DNA of 64,000 nt from Ypsolopha sequella (taxonomy: Eukaryota; Arthropoda; Insecta; Lepidoptera; Ypsolophidae), in NCBI GenBank assembly GCA_934047225.1, contig OW203989.1:13181977-13245976 (forward strand). Direction: 5' to 3'. This document shows positions 1 to 12,179 of the stretch, piece by piece. The translations under genes and the position numbers were made by a program. Below the pieces are notes generated by a model, which worked only from the letters and a program-made list of their open reading frames with translations, was not told the DNA's origin and did not search any database. How positions within the stretch are numbered: position 1 is the first letter of the stretch; every line of letters starts with the position of its first letter.

Positions 1-37
1 AAGGGCCTTCCTTAAGTCCTCTTCCAAAGGAGAGGGG

Positions 38-342
38 GACACGTAATGAGACAACATTAAGCTAACAGCAACACTAATTTAATTTTTGCAAAGTGTCAGC
101 TGTAAAAATATTACGAATCTTATCGTGGAAATGGATGGCATTTAGGACGAACTGTTCTTGAAATTTTAATTTTGTTTATCAAACTGACAATAAAAACAAA
201 TTTTAATACGTAGATGTAAAACCATGAAATCAACTTTGAAACAAAACACAAATGATGAAAATAGTTACTGAATTACAGGAACTATGAACTCATAAATATG
301 TAGGAAAATTTCGGCAATTTCATAGGTAAAGACCTAAAGATA
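38..342. repeat. Truncated copy of a TA-flanked MITE family (family A)
   Basis: This stretch matches, in the same order, the inner part and right end of the complete element at 34266-34684 (there in the opposite orientation). It ends with the family's terminal sequence (gtaaagacct). The left end is lost. Other copies lie at 37437-37803 and 41904-43119. No coding capacity. Confidence 0.75.
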
Positions 343-2125
343 AATAAAACAACAACAGTAATGTAGCGGTTTCCACTGAATATAATCTACGTGATTAAAA
401 TTTTGAAGAAAGATAAATGGAAATTACACAACTACGTGTTTTAATTAAAATTTCATACAAAAAAATTAAACTATGATACAAGACAGCTAGAGGAGAGATA
501 ACTTTTAGCAATTATGAAAACAAAATGTAAGGAAAATATCAAACACATTTTCGATTCTTCGTTATATTTTCCTGAAGCTCCCAGTGAGAAAAGCTTCAGC
601 TTTATTAAGGTACACATCCATTCAAACCAAAGGGCTGATTATGCATAAGATTTAGTAGAAAAACATACTGACGCGAAATTGACCAACAAATCCTTTATAT
701 CAACCCTTCTTAACGAAACGTTTTTACCGAGACTCGGAATCCCTACCCCTTTATTCTTTGTTATGTAAATACTCGTACATACCTGTATGTACAGTGTATT
801 TGTCTGGTGAAAGTTTGCCAACAAGTATTCCCTCGTTGGAGATCCATTAGAAAATGAAAGACTGTTTGCTTGCAGGAAACAAGAGCATTGCGCCAGTGCC
901 TTCATTTGCCCGTGCGGGTGACATTAGCCCCCAAAATATTCGTCGTGTTTGAACAATACATGTTTAGTCAGTTAATATTTTTTTCCAGCATAACGTATTA
1001 GCATACAAAATAATTGTGATTATCTGTGACTGTCTAAATAAAGTGTCAGTGTTTTGGAGTAAATTTGTATTTTGGGTATGCAACTTATTGGGATACCAAA
1101 ATTTTTTTTTCGTAGCATTCGTACATATATCGATTGGCAATCAAAAATAAAACATAATATAAAAAGGTTTGATTATTGAAAGCTGTGCGGCAATGGGACT
1201 TTTCCATGTTGAAATATCAGTAGTAACGCCGGATTTGAGTTCAAGCGAACTGCAGTTGTCAGTAGTAGGCAACAAGTTTAGGTCAAACCATTGTGATGTG
1301 AATTGTGATACATCTTACACGAGCAACAAGTGCATCAATATTAAGTTTATCTCCGAATATTAATCATTTAAGAGCTTAGCTCTTGTCGGTACCTACAGCA
1401 TCTTCGCCAAAATTGATTCCTTGAGTTCTTGGTAACGTGTGACTCCTGCCTTTGCCTTAAAATGGTCACTGAACTTGGTCCTTGGTTTTTCTCCTACTTT
1501 TTTCTCTTCCATTTTACCCCCGACTATGACTTTTATGATAGGGTCATCATGACTAAGTAAAATATCTTTAATTTCTGAATAAATGTATATAAGTATATTA
1601 AGTAATGATATATTATAAAAACATTTAAATCATTTCATCTCTCTTGCTTTTTCTCGCAACTTACAATTAGGCGCATTATTGGGACGTATCCTCATGGGAC
1701 CTCAGGTAGATGGGTTTAACACGGCCAATCACAGCGTTGGCAGAACAAAAGGCATTGATGAAGCCTCACCTCACCAGCGTGACAACGGCATTTCTTTTAT
1801 TGAAATTTTTAAAGACCATTTTTAAATCAATCAACTTTCATCTACCCTCTGCTAGGTATAGGTCTTTTCTTTGCCAAGTTATCCTTCCCGCTACTTTGCT
1901 ATAGCCTTGTACAGTACACCACAATTGAGTAACCTTAACAATATCCTTTCACTGATCGTTGCCGTGTTCTTGGAGACCACTATGTAAACAACAACCCTAG
2001 AACACCACCCGCCTTCCCGTTCAGCCATTGATCTGGTTTTTGTTTAGAGCGTACCGTACCGTACCGTTAAGAGCGGTACCTGATGAATTAATTGTTACAG
2101 ACACATGCTTTTATTAACAAAACAG
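343..2125. other. AT-rich DNA without recognised gene
   Basis: Only short chance reading frames without recognisable domains. A small triplication of 'gtacc' occurs near 2050-2065. Nothing else is supported. Confidence 0.6.
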
Positions 2126-2504
2126 TTTTACTTAAGTTAAAAAATATACATTTTTAACAGCAAAATTAAAGTGCCTACTGAATATTCATAGCAAAAAAAA
2201 AGTGCCGCACATCTGACAATCCAAATTCTTTAAGAATAAATACAAGATTAAGTAAAATTACACAGTTTAAGATACAAAAATTACATTTTTAACAACAAAA
2301 TTAAGGACGCTCCGAAGAACTAATTGCAAAAAAATGGGTTTCCGCACATTTCACGACACTATTTTTTTTTGGTTAGTATTTTTATATAAGACTTAAGTAA
2401 ATTAAAACAGTTTGAAAATAACTTTTTTTTTACATCAAGAATGCCTTCCAAAAAGTAATTGCAAAAAAAAAAGTTGTACCAAACATCTCACTACTCCAAT
2501 TTTT
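2126..2504. repeat. Degenerate three-unit tandem repeat, period about 140-145 bp
   Basis: Units begin near 2126, 2266 and 2411, each just after an 'acag'. Each carries a T-rich stretch followed by 'aacarcaaaattaa'-like sequence, a 'gcaaaaaaaa' run, and a 'gc(a)cacat' or 'aaacatctca' block. The third unit is incomplete. The units are diverged, so the array is old. Confidence 0.6.
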
Positions 2505-3650
2505 CGAAAATATGTATGAGCCATATTTCACATATGGCTGCTCAAAAGAAATTTAGTATCCCACCCCCTATACGAAAAATTGCATAAATTGTAATTAACA
2601 CATTTATTTGTAATTTGGGAAGTTTTACGAATTACGTTTTCAGGCATTTGGCAGGTTTGCTTAGATCCTTTAAATATTTTATTGGTATTTTAAATGGGAC
2701 CAACTGTTTGTCAACCGAATTAAACAAAATGTTCATTATATCTTCTTATTTCTGTACTTCCTGCAATAGGGCCGCTATTATGAAAGGGAATTGAAGAGTG
2801 TTTTGGAAAAACAACCAATGTCACTTTACTGATATTTTACAGGAAACAAATATCAACATCAATCAGTCACGTCTACCTGTGGGGCATAGATAATCAAACC
2901 TTTTATAAAATCAGTTACATGAAAAATCCCTATTTATATTTTTTGTAAAACTTAAAACACTGCCGTGCCCCCAGATACTTATTGAAATGAAAGGCAAGCT
3001 TGCCAGTCAAACACTAGTATTTATTCAATGACACATGACATTTGAATATGCCTACATCGTAAAGAATGCATATATAAAATAACACAACACTTATATGAAA
3101 TTACTTAATTTTGTGAATAAAAAGTTATAAAATGTTTGTAGCTTTATTTGCTATTCTTCATAGAAACGTTACTGACGTTGGTGGTTTATCCGGAAAAACT
3201 TGTAGCTACATTTTGAATGGACTTTGATTGATTTTTCTGATTCTTATTATAAATAAAGAATACTTAGAGCAAAAAAAAAGAAATTCGAAAATTTGGACAA
3301 TGGTCGTTTTTTCAAAACACTCTTCAATTGCTTGTCCAGAGACAATGATACTCCTTGCCACCTCTCACTTTCGCATCTCTAGTATAGAACGGATTGTTTC
3401 TATTATGTTAATGATCAACGCGGAGAGAGAATTCCGTTAGGAATTCAAGACGAGGACATTTCATCTCCTCGTTAGTAGGAGGCGATCTCCCTGAATAAAT
3501 AACTGAACGTGTTACGTGAAAACATTACCTTAGTTCACTGGTATAAATACTTCTCCAAGCAATACTTACACAATGATAACCACCAGTTTCAAGTGCATTG
3601 CTTTTGGTGGGTTTATGCGTCTAACTCCGGAATATTATAAGGTGAAATTT
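2505..3650. other. AT-rich DNA without recognised gene
   Basis: No domain-bearing reading frame, RNA gene or clear repeat was found here. Short frames near 3228-3440 and 3573-3764 look like chance. Confidence 0.55.
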
Positions 3651-3654
3651 ACTT

Positions 3655-3866
3655 CATTTCATACTGGAGATTCGGTTAGTGATCAGGAACAATGTTTAAT
3701 GACCCTCAGCTCAATGACTGCTCCCAAACTGCCTATTTATAGGTATACTAGGAATTGTGTTTGAACTAGCTAGGTGTGCAGGAAATAAAATTTTTTGTTT
3801 TTTTTTAAGTATGACTATTGAACCTTATTCCTGGTCACTAACCGAGTCTCCAGTATGAATTCAGGT
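3655..3866. repeat. Imperfect inverted repeat (MITE-like), arms about 50 bp
   Basis: The left arm (about 3655-3705, with 'catactggagattcggtta') is the reverse complement of the right arm (about 3805-3866, with 'taaccgagtctccagtatg'). A related single arm is at 39820-39890 ('ggccgggtctccggtatg'), so this is a dispersed family. Confidence 0.6.
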
Positions 3867-3935
3867 GGATGATTAAATGTCATCTTATATGTAGCTCTAC
3901 AAATAGGCTAAATGATCGAGTCGTAACGCTTGCCA

Positions 3936-4277
3936 GTAGCTAGTGTTGCTTAGCTGTCAAAGTTTATGAATAGATAGTTGACCTTGAAAAAAGTAACAAT
4001 GTCGATAGTGCTATCGATAGATCAATAGTATCAATAATATTGACAGCATTTTGTAATGAAATTAAATAAGTGTCGAAACTATTGCTACTATTTATTTATT
4101 TTTATACTTTTTACATTTTAGGAAAACTAAAAGAGCTCCTTACAAAACAGGAACGTAGATAAGTTTAAAAAAGGTCAATTAAAAGTTTCACTATTATCGA
4201 TAACATAATCGATAATCTTACCTTTTTCCAAGATCACGGTAGTGTCGATAGACTATCGATTGTCACGCAACTAGTAG
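3936..4277. repeat. Diverged inverted repeat rich in ATCGAT motifs
   Basis: The outer parts (about 3936-4020 and 4190-4277) pair imperfectly. Both arms contain 'accttgaaaaaag'-like sequence and several TATCGATA or ATCGAT motifs (for example 4012-4019 and 4195-4202). TATCGATA is the Drosophila DRE/DREF site, but here it is more simply explained as part of an old MITE's palindrome. Confidence 0.45.
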
Positions 4278-5185
4278 CGTTTGGTCACAGCAAATACAGG
4301 CAGAGAATCAATGACTTGTTGATTGATGCTGCTAACTCATTACAAATCACTTAAAAAACTGTAAAATAATAAATTAGCTCAAGTGACCAATTTGTAAAAC
4401 AAATGTTGCTTTTCTTTCAGGAATTTCATTATTTTACTTTAAATGCTTCCTCTATTTGAGTGTTATAAATTAAAGTCACACTATTTATACATCTCTGTTA
4501 CTTTCATAGATTTAGTATATTTACTAAGTATATACTAGCGTTAGATCGGTAATGCAAAAGAGGAAGAGCAAATACGCGCATGTTAGAGCAAGATAGATAG
4601 ACGAGACCAATTTTCTAACGCTATGGGCATGTATGGGTATATAGTTCATTATGAACGAAACCAATTCTGCTTATTTTTGCACAATCTCTGGTTTTAAAAT
4701 GTAATGTCGTGTTTAATAGACGTGATTAATTGTCGTTACGTGTGCAGAGCCCAAATGCATTCAAGAAACAAATCCCACATAATTGTAAATTTCACATGTA
4801 CGTAGGTACTGTTGAAATATTTGATGATCTAAATGCAATGTTTTAGAACTAACCCAAAAGTTTTGTACAGAATTAGGTGCACATTATTGCTCTGAATACC
4901 CACGGATTAAATTTAAAGTGATAACAATTACGCCAATTTCTACTTTTCATAACCTTCACTTCGCATTGCATTACATATTACCATAATTGTGTTATTTTAA
5001 TACATATTTACATAAATTTAATTTCATGCTCGGCAGATGTCCACAAAAAGCGACCTGCCCTTGTCAAGTTTTTTGGCCTCGCTGTCGTTACTCCATAACC
5101 AATCTTTTACTCTATGCTACATCTATGGTTACTTCGCACTTACTGGAAGCTTTTATTTAACGTAAAAATGTTTGCTGCCTGGAGT
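4278..5185. other. AT-rich DNA without recognised gene
   Basis: Nothing supportable was seen in this interval. Confidence 0.5.
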
Positions 5186-5189
5186 TTAA

Positions 5190-5330
5190 GTGCCTGGAGT
5201 CAATGAAATGTATTTTAATATTTTGTATTTTAATCTTTCCTTAAAAATGGAGTAAAATCCGAAACCGGTTGGGAGAAAACATAAATAAAGTGAAACTATA
5301 ACATACGAGTTCTTTTAACTTAAGATATAA
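5190..5330 (+). repeat. Half copy of the 'ccggttggga' palindrome family
   Basis: It contains the sequence around 'gaaaccggttgggagaaaac' and 'aaataaagtgaaact' that recurs as the right arm of the complete palindrome at 60128-60313. A second segment ('tgcctggagtcaatg') matches the reverse complement of part of that copy's interior. Confidence 0.6.
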
Positions 5331-6090
5331 AATAAATCGTATTACGGAGGGAGGGAGTGATAAATAATATGATAATACTATTATCTTCAATCAATTTAAC
5401 TTTAATGCAATCTGAAATCTTTCATTGACAGGACTGTAGGTATATGCATTACTATAAAAAATATACTATGACAGCACACAAAATATCAGAAAATACGACA
5501 CATTTATTCATCAATTGTGGGTTCACGACAAAAATCAAGACACACAGATATCTTGTGGCTTCCAATATTCTTCAAAAGTTCTGAAACAAAGGAAACTGAA
5601 CGACGGCGTATCATTGGCATCCAAGTGGTAAATGATCTTGAAAATTGTGGGCAATTTATTCCGTTCAAGGATGACCTAGAATAAAAAGACTCAAACGGTT
5701 CGTCACTCAATTTATTGTCACTCGCAAATAGAAGGCTTTATCTCGGCCATGATCTTCCATATATCTCAGCCTATAGCAGATTAGTCAAGTGAATGAAAGA
5801 TTTGAGGTTGAATTAAAGATACACTAGTAAAATGACATGGAAATTGTATTTTCATATTATTGACACCCCCCTCCCGGAAGAACATACATTTTCCTATATT
5901 TTACGAAAATAATTAATAAAATAAGCTAAATAATCAATAAAAAACTAAATCATTAAAAATTTTGGTTGACAATGCTAGAGACAAAAAAAAAAAAAAAAAA
6001 AACTTATTTCCTACAAAACAATTACATTAAAAATAATTACACTCCTGAACTTATTGTTCTTGTCCTTAGGTCTAATCAGTGTACATTTGA
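5331..6090. other. AT-rich DNA without recognised gene
   Basis: A poly-A run lies at about 5984-6002. A short minus-strand frame at 5504-5710 has no recognisable domain. Nothing else was seen. Confidence 0.5.
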
Positions 6091-6370
6091 GAGTGGTTTC
6101 GCAGCAGAATTGTGAAAAACCCGCCTTTTTCGAATTAATGGAAAATTAAAAATTCACTCAATAGTTATTCAACAGAACCTTATTACCTATGTATTGTGTA
6201 TGCTGCCATCGCAAAGTTTCCGTTGGTTTCTGTAAATTAGAATAAAATTTTAAACAGTTTTAAATCCAAAATTTTGTTGAATAGCTATTGAGTGAATTTT
6301 AAATTTAAGTTTTCTGTTTCGATTAATTAAAAAAAGGCGGCTTTTTCATAATCCAGCTGCAAAATCACTC
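6091..6370. mobile_element. Palindromic MITE, arms about 85-95 bp
   Basis: The left arm 6091-6175 and right arm 6273-6370 are inverted copies. Shared landmarks are 'gagtggttt' against 'aaatcactc', 'cgccttttt' against 'aaaaaggcgg', and 'attcactcaatagttattc' against 'gaatagctattgagtgaat'. About 100 bp of loop separates them. The target duplication is unclear. Confidence 0.75.
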
Positions 6371-6489
6371 CTTCACACAAAGATTCTTAGATTTACTGAA
6401 CTATGTAGATGTCGGATAGGTCATCAGTCGCAAAACAGTAAAGGGGCCGATTCAAATACAAACATAATATCGTCATGGCATATATTCCA

Positions 6490-6735
6490 GAGGGTCATGG
6501 CATATATTCAGAGGTGTTTCCTATAGTGGGGACAGTCAATAGTACGGTCAACACTCATACACGACTTTTTCACCGATGATTTTTATATCCCAACTTTATA
6601 GGGGGTACGACTAATCACCGTACTTCCCTTTTTACGGCATGAAGTTTTACCCCAGTGTTTCCATTCACCGTTCAGCTAAAATGCGTGCAAGCTCGACCGG
6701 ATGGGACTTGAACATAGACCTAAAAAAAAAATGTG
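6490..6735 (-). mobile_element. SINE fragment (tRNA-headed lepidopteran SINE), reverse orientation
   Basis: It carries the order of blocks seen in the reverse-oriented copy at 45405-45755: 'cagaggtgtttcc', a 'caccgatgatt ... tcccaac' block, a 'ccgtacttc' block and 'attcaccgttcagc'. It is diverged and ends against a LINE poly-tail. Confidence 0.55.
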
Positions 6736-8180
6736 GTTTCTTTATTCTTTATTCTTTATTGTACACACATGGAATTATACACATAAACAAAATGACAGTA
6801 AAAAGATGCACATTGGCGAGCTTATCTCTAAACAGAGATTTCTGACAGCAAAACCATCACAATAGGAAAAAGTAACATAAACGGAGTAATCATACACGTG
6901 TACACAGAGAAGAAGAATATACAAAGAACTTTTAATAACAAAATAAAAATTTATATCAATACTTACTATAAATACAATATATAAAATATTATAAATATAC
7001 ATAGTGTGTAATAAACTACATAAACATAAATATATATAATATCTATCTATTCAGATTGTGAGAGGTAGTGTTCTTTAAGCTTTTTCTTAAAGGAACCGAT
7101 AGTTAGACAGTCGCGAATACTATGCGGAAGAGCATTCCATAGTCGGACTGAATGGACACTGAATGAGTTTCCATAAGCACAGCCCACAGGTGTTATGTGT
7201 AGGGGTTTTAAGGAGGGAGAAAGTCCTGGAACGTAAGGGTCTATCCCTGGAGATTAAAAACTCAAAACGTTCACGAAGGTAAGCGGGAGAAAGTGGATTC
7301 TTAATTATATTAAAGAGATTGGACAAAATGTGAACATTGCGGCGAAGACGGATTGGTAACAATTTTAATTCTTTACGAAAATGAGAGACGTGATCATATT
7401 TACGAATCCAAAGATAAATCGGATTGCTAAGTTCTGAAGTCGTTCAAGTTTATCTAACAACTTTTCGTTAGCATCAATGAGACAGACATCACCATAGTCA
7501 ATGATGGAAAGAAGAAGCGTCTGAGCTAGCATGATTTTGGTTTTAAAGGGCAGAAAGTTCTGGAGTTGCTTTAGGGAGTGAAATGCGCCATAAACTCTTC
7601 TGCTGGTTTCATTTACATGGGCGACCCAGGACAGGTTGCTGTCGAACATAACACCTAAGTTTTTTACTTTGTCGGAAAAGACGATTGGGGTCCCGTTGTA
7701 AATTATAGATGGATACGTTTGATTATTGAGAACACCCAGCCAGTAACTGCTTCCTATCAATAAAGCTTGTGATTTCCGACGGTTTACAGGGAGACCAAAC
7801 GTCTTGGCCCAGTTATAAATACAGTTAAGGTCATGGTTCATTCCTTGGATAGCTGTTTCTACATCCTCCACAAGAAAATGGCGATAAAGTTGCAAATCGT
7901 CTGCATAGAGATGGTAGCGAGAAGTTAACGTTTCCGTGATAGAATTTATAAAAATTGAAAATAAGAGAGGTGAAAGGACGCCACCTTGGGGAACACCAGC
8001 AGTAAGTTCACACCACGCTGATGTTACATCATTAGAACAAATGCATTGCTGTCGATAGCGTAAATATGAATCAAACCATTCTGTTACTAGAGGAGATACA
8101 TTAAGAGAGCGGAGGATTCCCAGGAGAATATCAAAATCTACACAGTTGAATGCACTACTGAAGTCCAATAATGTTAGCAA
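6736..8180 (-). pseudogene. 5'-truncated non-LTR retrotransposon (Jockey/CR1-like) with reverse-transcriptase domain
   Basis: The sequence encodes, on the minus strand, the C-terminal part of a LINE ORF2. The frame 8180-7365 (271 residues) begins inside reverse transcriptase: motif A 'LLDFSSAFNCVDFD', motif B 'AGVPQGGVLSPLLF' and the catalytic box 'YADDLQLY'. A frameshift near 7365 moves the thumb and C-terminal part into another frame (7362-7120), and a second shift near 7120 leads to the true C-terminus, ending 'KKLKEHYLSQSE' at 7047. The 3' UTR runs to a (ttctttat)n tail at 6736, so the element reads right to left. The endonuclease and ORF1 are missing, as expected for 5'-truncated insertions. 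The two frameshifts make it dead. A related broken copy lies at 18235-19275 and bare tails at 33155-33260 and 42840-42961. Confidence 0.92.
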
Positions 8181-9030
8181 GTCATGTTATTACATAGTGG
8201 TCATGTTATTACGCACATTTATTATATTATTCACAACACTGACTGGTGTTCTTAGAATATATTACCATTAGTATGGTACATGATCTAAGTTAGTATGTAA
8301 TAAGAACATCATTTGTTTGATTTAAATTACTGCTGCTAGTCCGTTAGCTGCTAGTTTATAGGTAAAAGTATGAAATAAACCTGCAAAATTAAGTTTGTAA
8401 ATTTTGTAACAAAATAATCAGGTCATCTAAAGAGGCCGCTTTGGATGAATCATATTATGATTCTGTTGCAATGCCGTCTTTTTGCACGCATGAAGAAAAT
8501 CTGACTCTATCCTACTTTCAAATCATTTCATGATTCACTCAAGTTGGCCTTTTTATGTCCCCAGGTCTACTTACTTATTTAAATAGTACGGCAGGGCGCG
8601 AGTTCTTGCACTTGACCGGTTTTAATTATTTGTTATTTCAATGACCATGTTACCGGACAAATCCGATTAAATGACAACTAAGGCCAAAATAGTTCTTCGG
8701 AAATTTCATAAATTCTTCAGCGCAGAAGTGAGCTGGTACAAAATAAACTTCGTGTTTATTTTTATGACAATCCAGAAATCAATTTGGTTTAGGCAAAATC
8801 TGTGTTGTCCTAAAATTGGGTTTTGCTGGTAACAATATGCAGACGATAGAGAAGCGATTGCTTTTAAAAGCAAAAAAGAACTGGAGCTGCTACCGCCTAT
8901 CCTAAAGAAAAAAATAAAAGCTCGATTACTGTTCGGATATTCAAATCAGACAGATCCTAATACAATTTCTATGTGAGATACCCAGAAAATTTTGCAAAAG
9001 TAAAAAAAATGTTTTACTGTCCATAGTTTT
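8181..9030. other. AT-rich DNA without recognised gene
   Basis: The 5' truncation point of the LINE is followed by a short direct repeat ('catgttattac' twice, 8183-8213). Nothing else is recognised. Confidence 0.5.
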
Positions 9031-9038
9031 ATTATTAA

Positions 9039-9418
9039 ATGTTTTCAAAAAACTCTCTACCAGCATCTATACAAAGTTTCATGCGTCTAAACCAATTTTC
9101 GAAACACTTTTTCCAGTCTGATAACCTCAAGTCATTGCCAATTAATCAATTTAAAAGTAAACTTTTTAAATGGTTGCAGGGACATTGTTTCTATTCAATA
9201 AAAGAATTTAGGGAAGTTTGTAAATATAAACATACTAAGTTATTTAAAAAGAGGCATACTTAGTAATAAAACATAATTAGTAATTGTATTTAATTATAAA
9301 CAATTTGTTGTCAACATTATCATTAATTTAAATATTTGCATGCTATAACACTGTATACTCCTAATAACCTATGTACCCTTATCACAGCAAATAAATATTT
9401 TCTTTCTTTCCGCCTCAG
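9039..9418 (+). pseudogene. LINE ORF2 C-terminal remnant plus 3' tail
   Basis: A 74-residue frame (9039-9263) ends in a block resembling the extreme C-terminus of non-LTR ORF2 proteins ('FKSKLFKWLQGHCFYSIKEF'). It is followed by an AT-rich 3' UTR and a tail 'aataaatattttctttc' at about 9390-9418. The tail abuts a mariner remnant of opposite orientation, so the LINE probably inserted into, or next to, that mariner. Assignment to a LINE is by pattern; the clade is not certain. Confidence 0.6.
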
Positions 9419-9975
9419 ACACCTCTTCTACGGCCTTCTAGAACGCTGTTAGTGCATCTTCCGGCGATGAAAACTGTATCCCCTTGAGTTGATTTTTTTA
9501 TTTTAAGAAAGGAATTTTAGGTGCTCGTGTCTACTTCCCAATCCAATCTGCAATATGTGCTGAATCTCTTATACGTAATTCGTCTTGAATTAAATTTTTC
9601 AGTGCTAGCACGTTTCCTTGTGTCACAGCTGTCAAAGAGTGACCACTTCTTTCTTCATCCCTCAAAGTTTGGCGACCGCGCTTAAATTCGTTATACCAGT
9701 GGTGTGTACCGCAACCGTGTGGTTGCCTTAGAACGGCTTTTATCCATGTATGCTATTTGAAATCTACAATTCGTCCGGCTTTAGGCGACATTTTGAATCG
9801 TACAAAATCATCGCGGGAAAATGTTCCCGACGCAGATCCATTTTTTTATGAGACACTATAGTTCAATTTAGCTTGTAAAAAATGTGTAGTGAAATTTGAA
9901 AGTTGGAACGTTCGTATTTTTACTTTTAATTATTGTATTTTCAAAATGAATTATAACTGGCCAGTGTCTCACAGA
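9419..9975 (-). pseudogene. Decayed mariner transposase remnant
   Basis: Read on the minus strand, an ATG at 9841 starts 'MDLRREHFPAMILYD', like the start of mariner transposases. After frameshifts a block 'WYNEFKRGRQTLRDEERSG' (about 9690-9640) matches the end of the helix-turn-helix region. A final piece reading 'FSSPEDALTAF' (about 9475-9440) resembles the transposase C-terminus. The catalytic core is missing, so there is an internal deletion plus several frameshifts. The segment at about 9950-9975 with 'ggccagtgtctcac' may be the outer end of the element; a related 'gagacacta' lies just before the ATG. It differs from the mariner at 24823-25685. Confidence 0.75.
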
Positions 9976-10855
9976 TAAAAACATTCATATAAGGATATAT
10001 GTATAAGGGGAAATTTATTCAACCGCCTAAATTTCTATAGGAGTTTCAGTAGGTGATAGAGAATACACGTGTGAAGTTTCAGGTGGATCAGATAAGGTAA
10101 TAGCAGGTCACGTGACACCGGGAATCGTATTACATACTAGTGATTTAGGTTTTAATATATTTAGGCTACAATATAATATATTTAGTAGGTAGTGGATTAA
10201 GAAGTATCCACCTAAATAATTTACGGTTGTATTTTAGACACAAACCACTGCTTTTTTAGCATTAGAATAAGAATAATACGTTTAATAAGAACAAGTTTAT
10301 TTAAGTCCAAAAAAAACTTGTAACATTGTTGCTCTTTGGTACAGCAAAGCATTGTTCGTAAATCATACATACATATGTATAAGTACATACATAAGTCATA
10401 ACTAAGTAGTCATAGTCTTAAAGACAAAGATAAAGATATTTCTTTGCTTCAATTCGTGGTACATAAGTTGTTATATAAAGGTTATAGTTCAGCGCAATTT
10501 GCCCAAATAGGCATGCAAAATTTAAAACAGTCTTAATTTAAATTAAATAACACATGAAAATTTAAATCGAATTCAAACGACCGACAGAATCAAATTATAT
10601 AAGAATATATCCATAACGGCATTAATTTTTAAATTAAATTAAATTTCTGGACGCTAAGCAAAAGAAGCCTTTACAATACATCTGCCCGGTGCAAACGTTT
10701 TTGTTAGTAGATAAGGCGCAGCCAAGTCTCTCGGTTTACGACACTGCTCCGTGATTCAACCCTGCTTTTCTTTTACGTGATATAAAGTCAGCCACGGAAC
10801 ATTTGATGAAGCGACTTTATGATTAAGTATCCCTCCTACTTTTACGTTTATACAA
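9976..10855. other. AT-rich DNA without recognised gene
   Basis: No supported feature. The segment near 10680-10800 is less AT-rich but carries no recognisable coding signal. Confidence 0.5.
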
Positions 10856-10857
10856 TC

Positions 10858-11118
10858 AAGGGCATCAAGCCGAAAGGGCGTATCTACAAAAATATAAAAG
10901 TATCGACTAGTCATTTGTACATATTTTTTTTTTATTTTAATCATATATACGTCTTTTCAAGTCGTAGACTTAGGCATAATAATACCTATAACCATGGAGC
11001 AACTGTTTCTATTTCAGTACAACATTGAGCTAATAAATATGGACATTCGCCCAAAAAAGTCTGAATTTTCGGAATTCATAAAATCTGTAGATACGCCTTT
11101 TCAGTTTGATGCCCTCGA
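10858..11118. mobile_element. MITE with about 32-bp terminal inverted repeats
   Basis: The left repeat 10858-10889 ('caagggcatcaagccgaaag ...') pairs with the right repeat 11087-11118 ('... cagtttgatgccctcg'), both continuing into 'gggcgtatctaca'. The interior has no coding capacity. The target duplication could not be decided. Confidence 0.65.
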
Positions 11119-11778
11119 AGTAAAGAAAAAAAAGTTTTCTGAAAGTGACTTAAAGCAACGCGCCTTTCTTTTGGAAAACCTTTTATTTTGTAAAATGTTT
11201 TTTTTTTTTACCTTGAAGCAAAAATAGAAAAAACGCGGAAACGCAGGCGAAAGGATAGTCATGTTATATTCATGAAGTCGCGGGCCATAGGTTGATGCGT
11301 ATAGTATCCGAAAATATGATAATATGAAAATAAAAAACCGCAAGCGGTGACCCACAAATTTATTTAAACTTTCTGAATTAGAATAACATAAAGTTCAAAT
11401 TCGAATGTACGCGTACCGCATTTTCTGTTTTACCGCTACAGCGTAGTTTTGCAAAATAAGCCTTAACGTAATGTATCAAGTATTATGTTTGAGTAAACAT
11501 GTAAATATAAAGTAAAATTAAAATTATGTAAAAGGTAAAATTGGTTATCACTTATTAGTATTGGATTAGTTACCACAATTATTGCGATTTTCACCAGGTT
11601 CAGAGCTCGTCAAAAATAACTTAAGTCTATGAAGTAATTAGTTTTGAAATTAATTAATTTTGAAATAACTACAATGTTTTGCTTTTTTATTCTTGTAACC
11701 CCTTCCGAAACCACAATTTATTCTTGCTTGTTTGAAGAATATAGCAATAAATACTAAATATGTTATTAAATATGTTAT

Positions 11779-12052
11779 AAAATAATAAATATGTTATATT
11801 TTGCTTTTTTAACCTTTCTTAATCTAATTAATTAGATAATATCAAAAGTAGAGAAACCTACTTATTTAAAAAAAAGTTAAATTGTTAACAAGTGTCACTT
11901 TGACTTTTTATTTCATATACCTAACTAGGTAGTTAGTATTTTTTTCTAAATAAGTAGGTTTCTCAATAGATGGTGTTTATTACTTTTAATATTATCTAAT
12001 TAATTGGATTAAGAAAGATTAAAAAAGCAAAATATAATATATTTATTGTTTT
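11779..12052. mobile_element. Palindromic MITE, arms about 100 bp
   Basis: The left arm (11779-11878) and right arm (about 11938-12052) are inverted copies: 'attttgcttttttaacc' against 'attaaaaaagcaaaat', the 'aattaattagataatat' block, and 'aaacctacttattta' against 'taaataagtaggttt'. About 60 bp of loop separates them. DNA to the right (to about 12175) has a further weak pairing, 'ttaatcctcg' with 'gaggattaa'. Confidence 0.75.
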
Positions 12053-12179
12053 AATCCTCGTCATGAACTTATTTGTCAATATTGCATTCGACTGATGACG
12101 GCCTCATACCGAAATATATCGAGTAAAAACCTATTTTTATTGTTTTTATATTTATAAATAAACAAGAGGATTAAGATGA

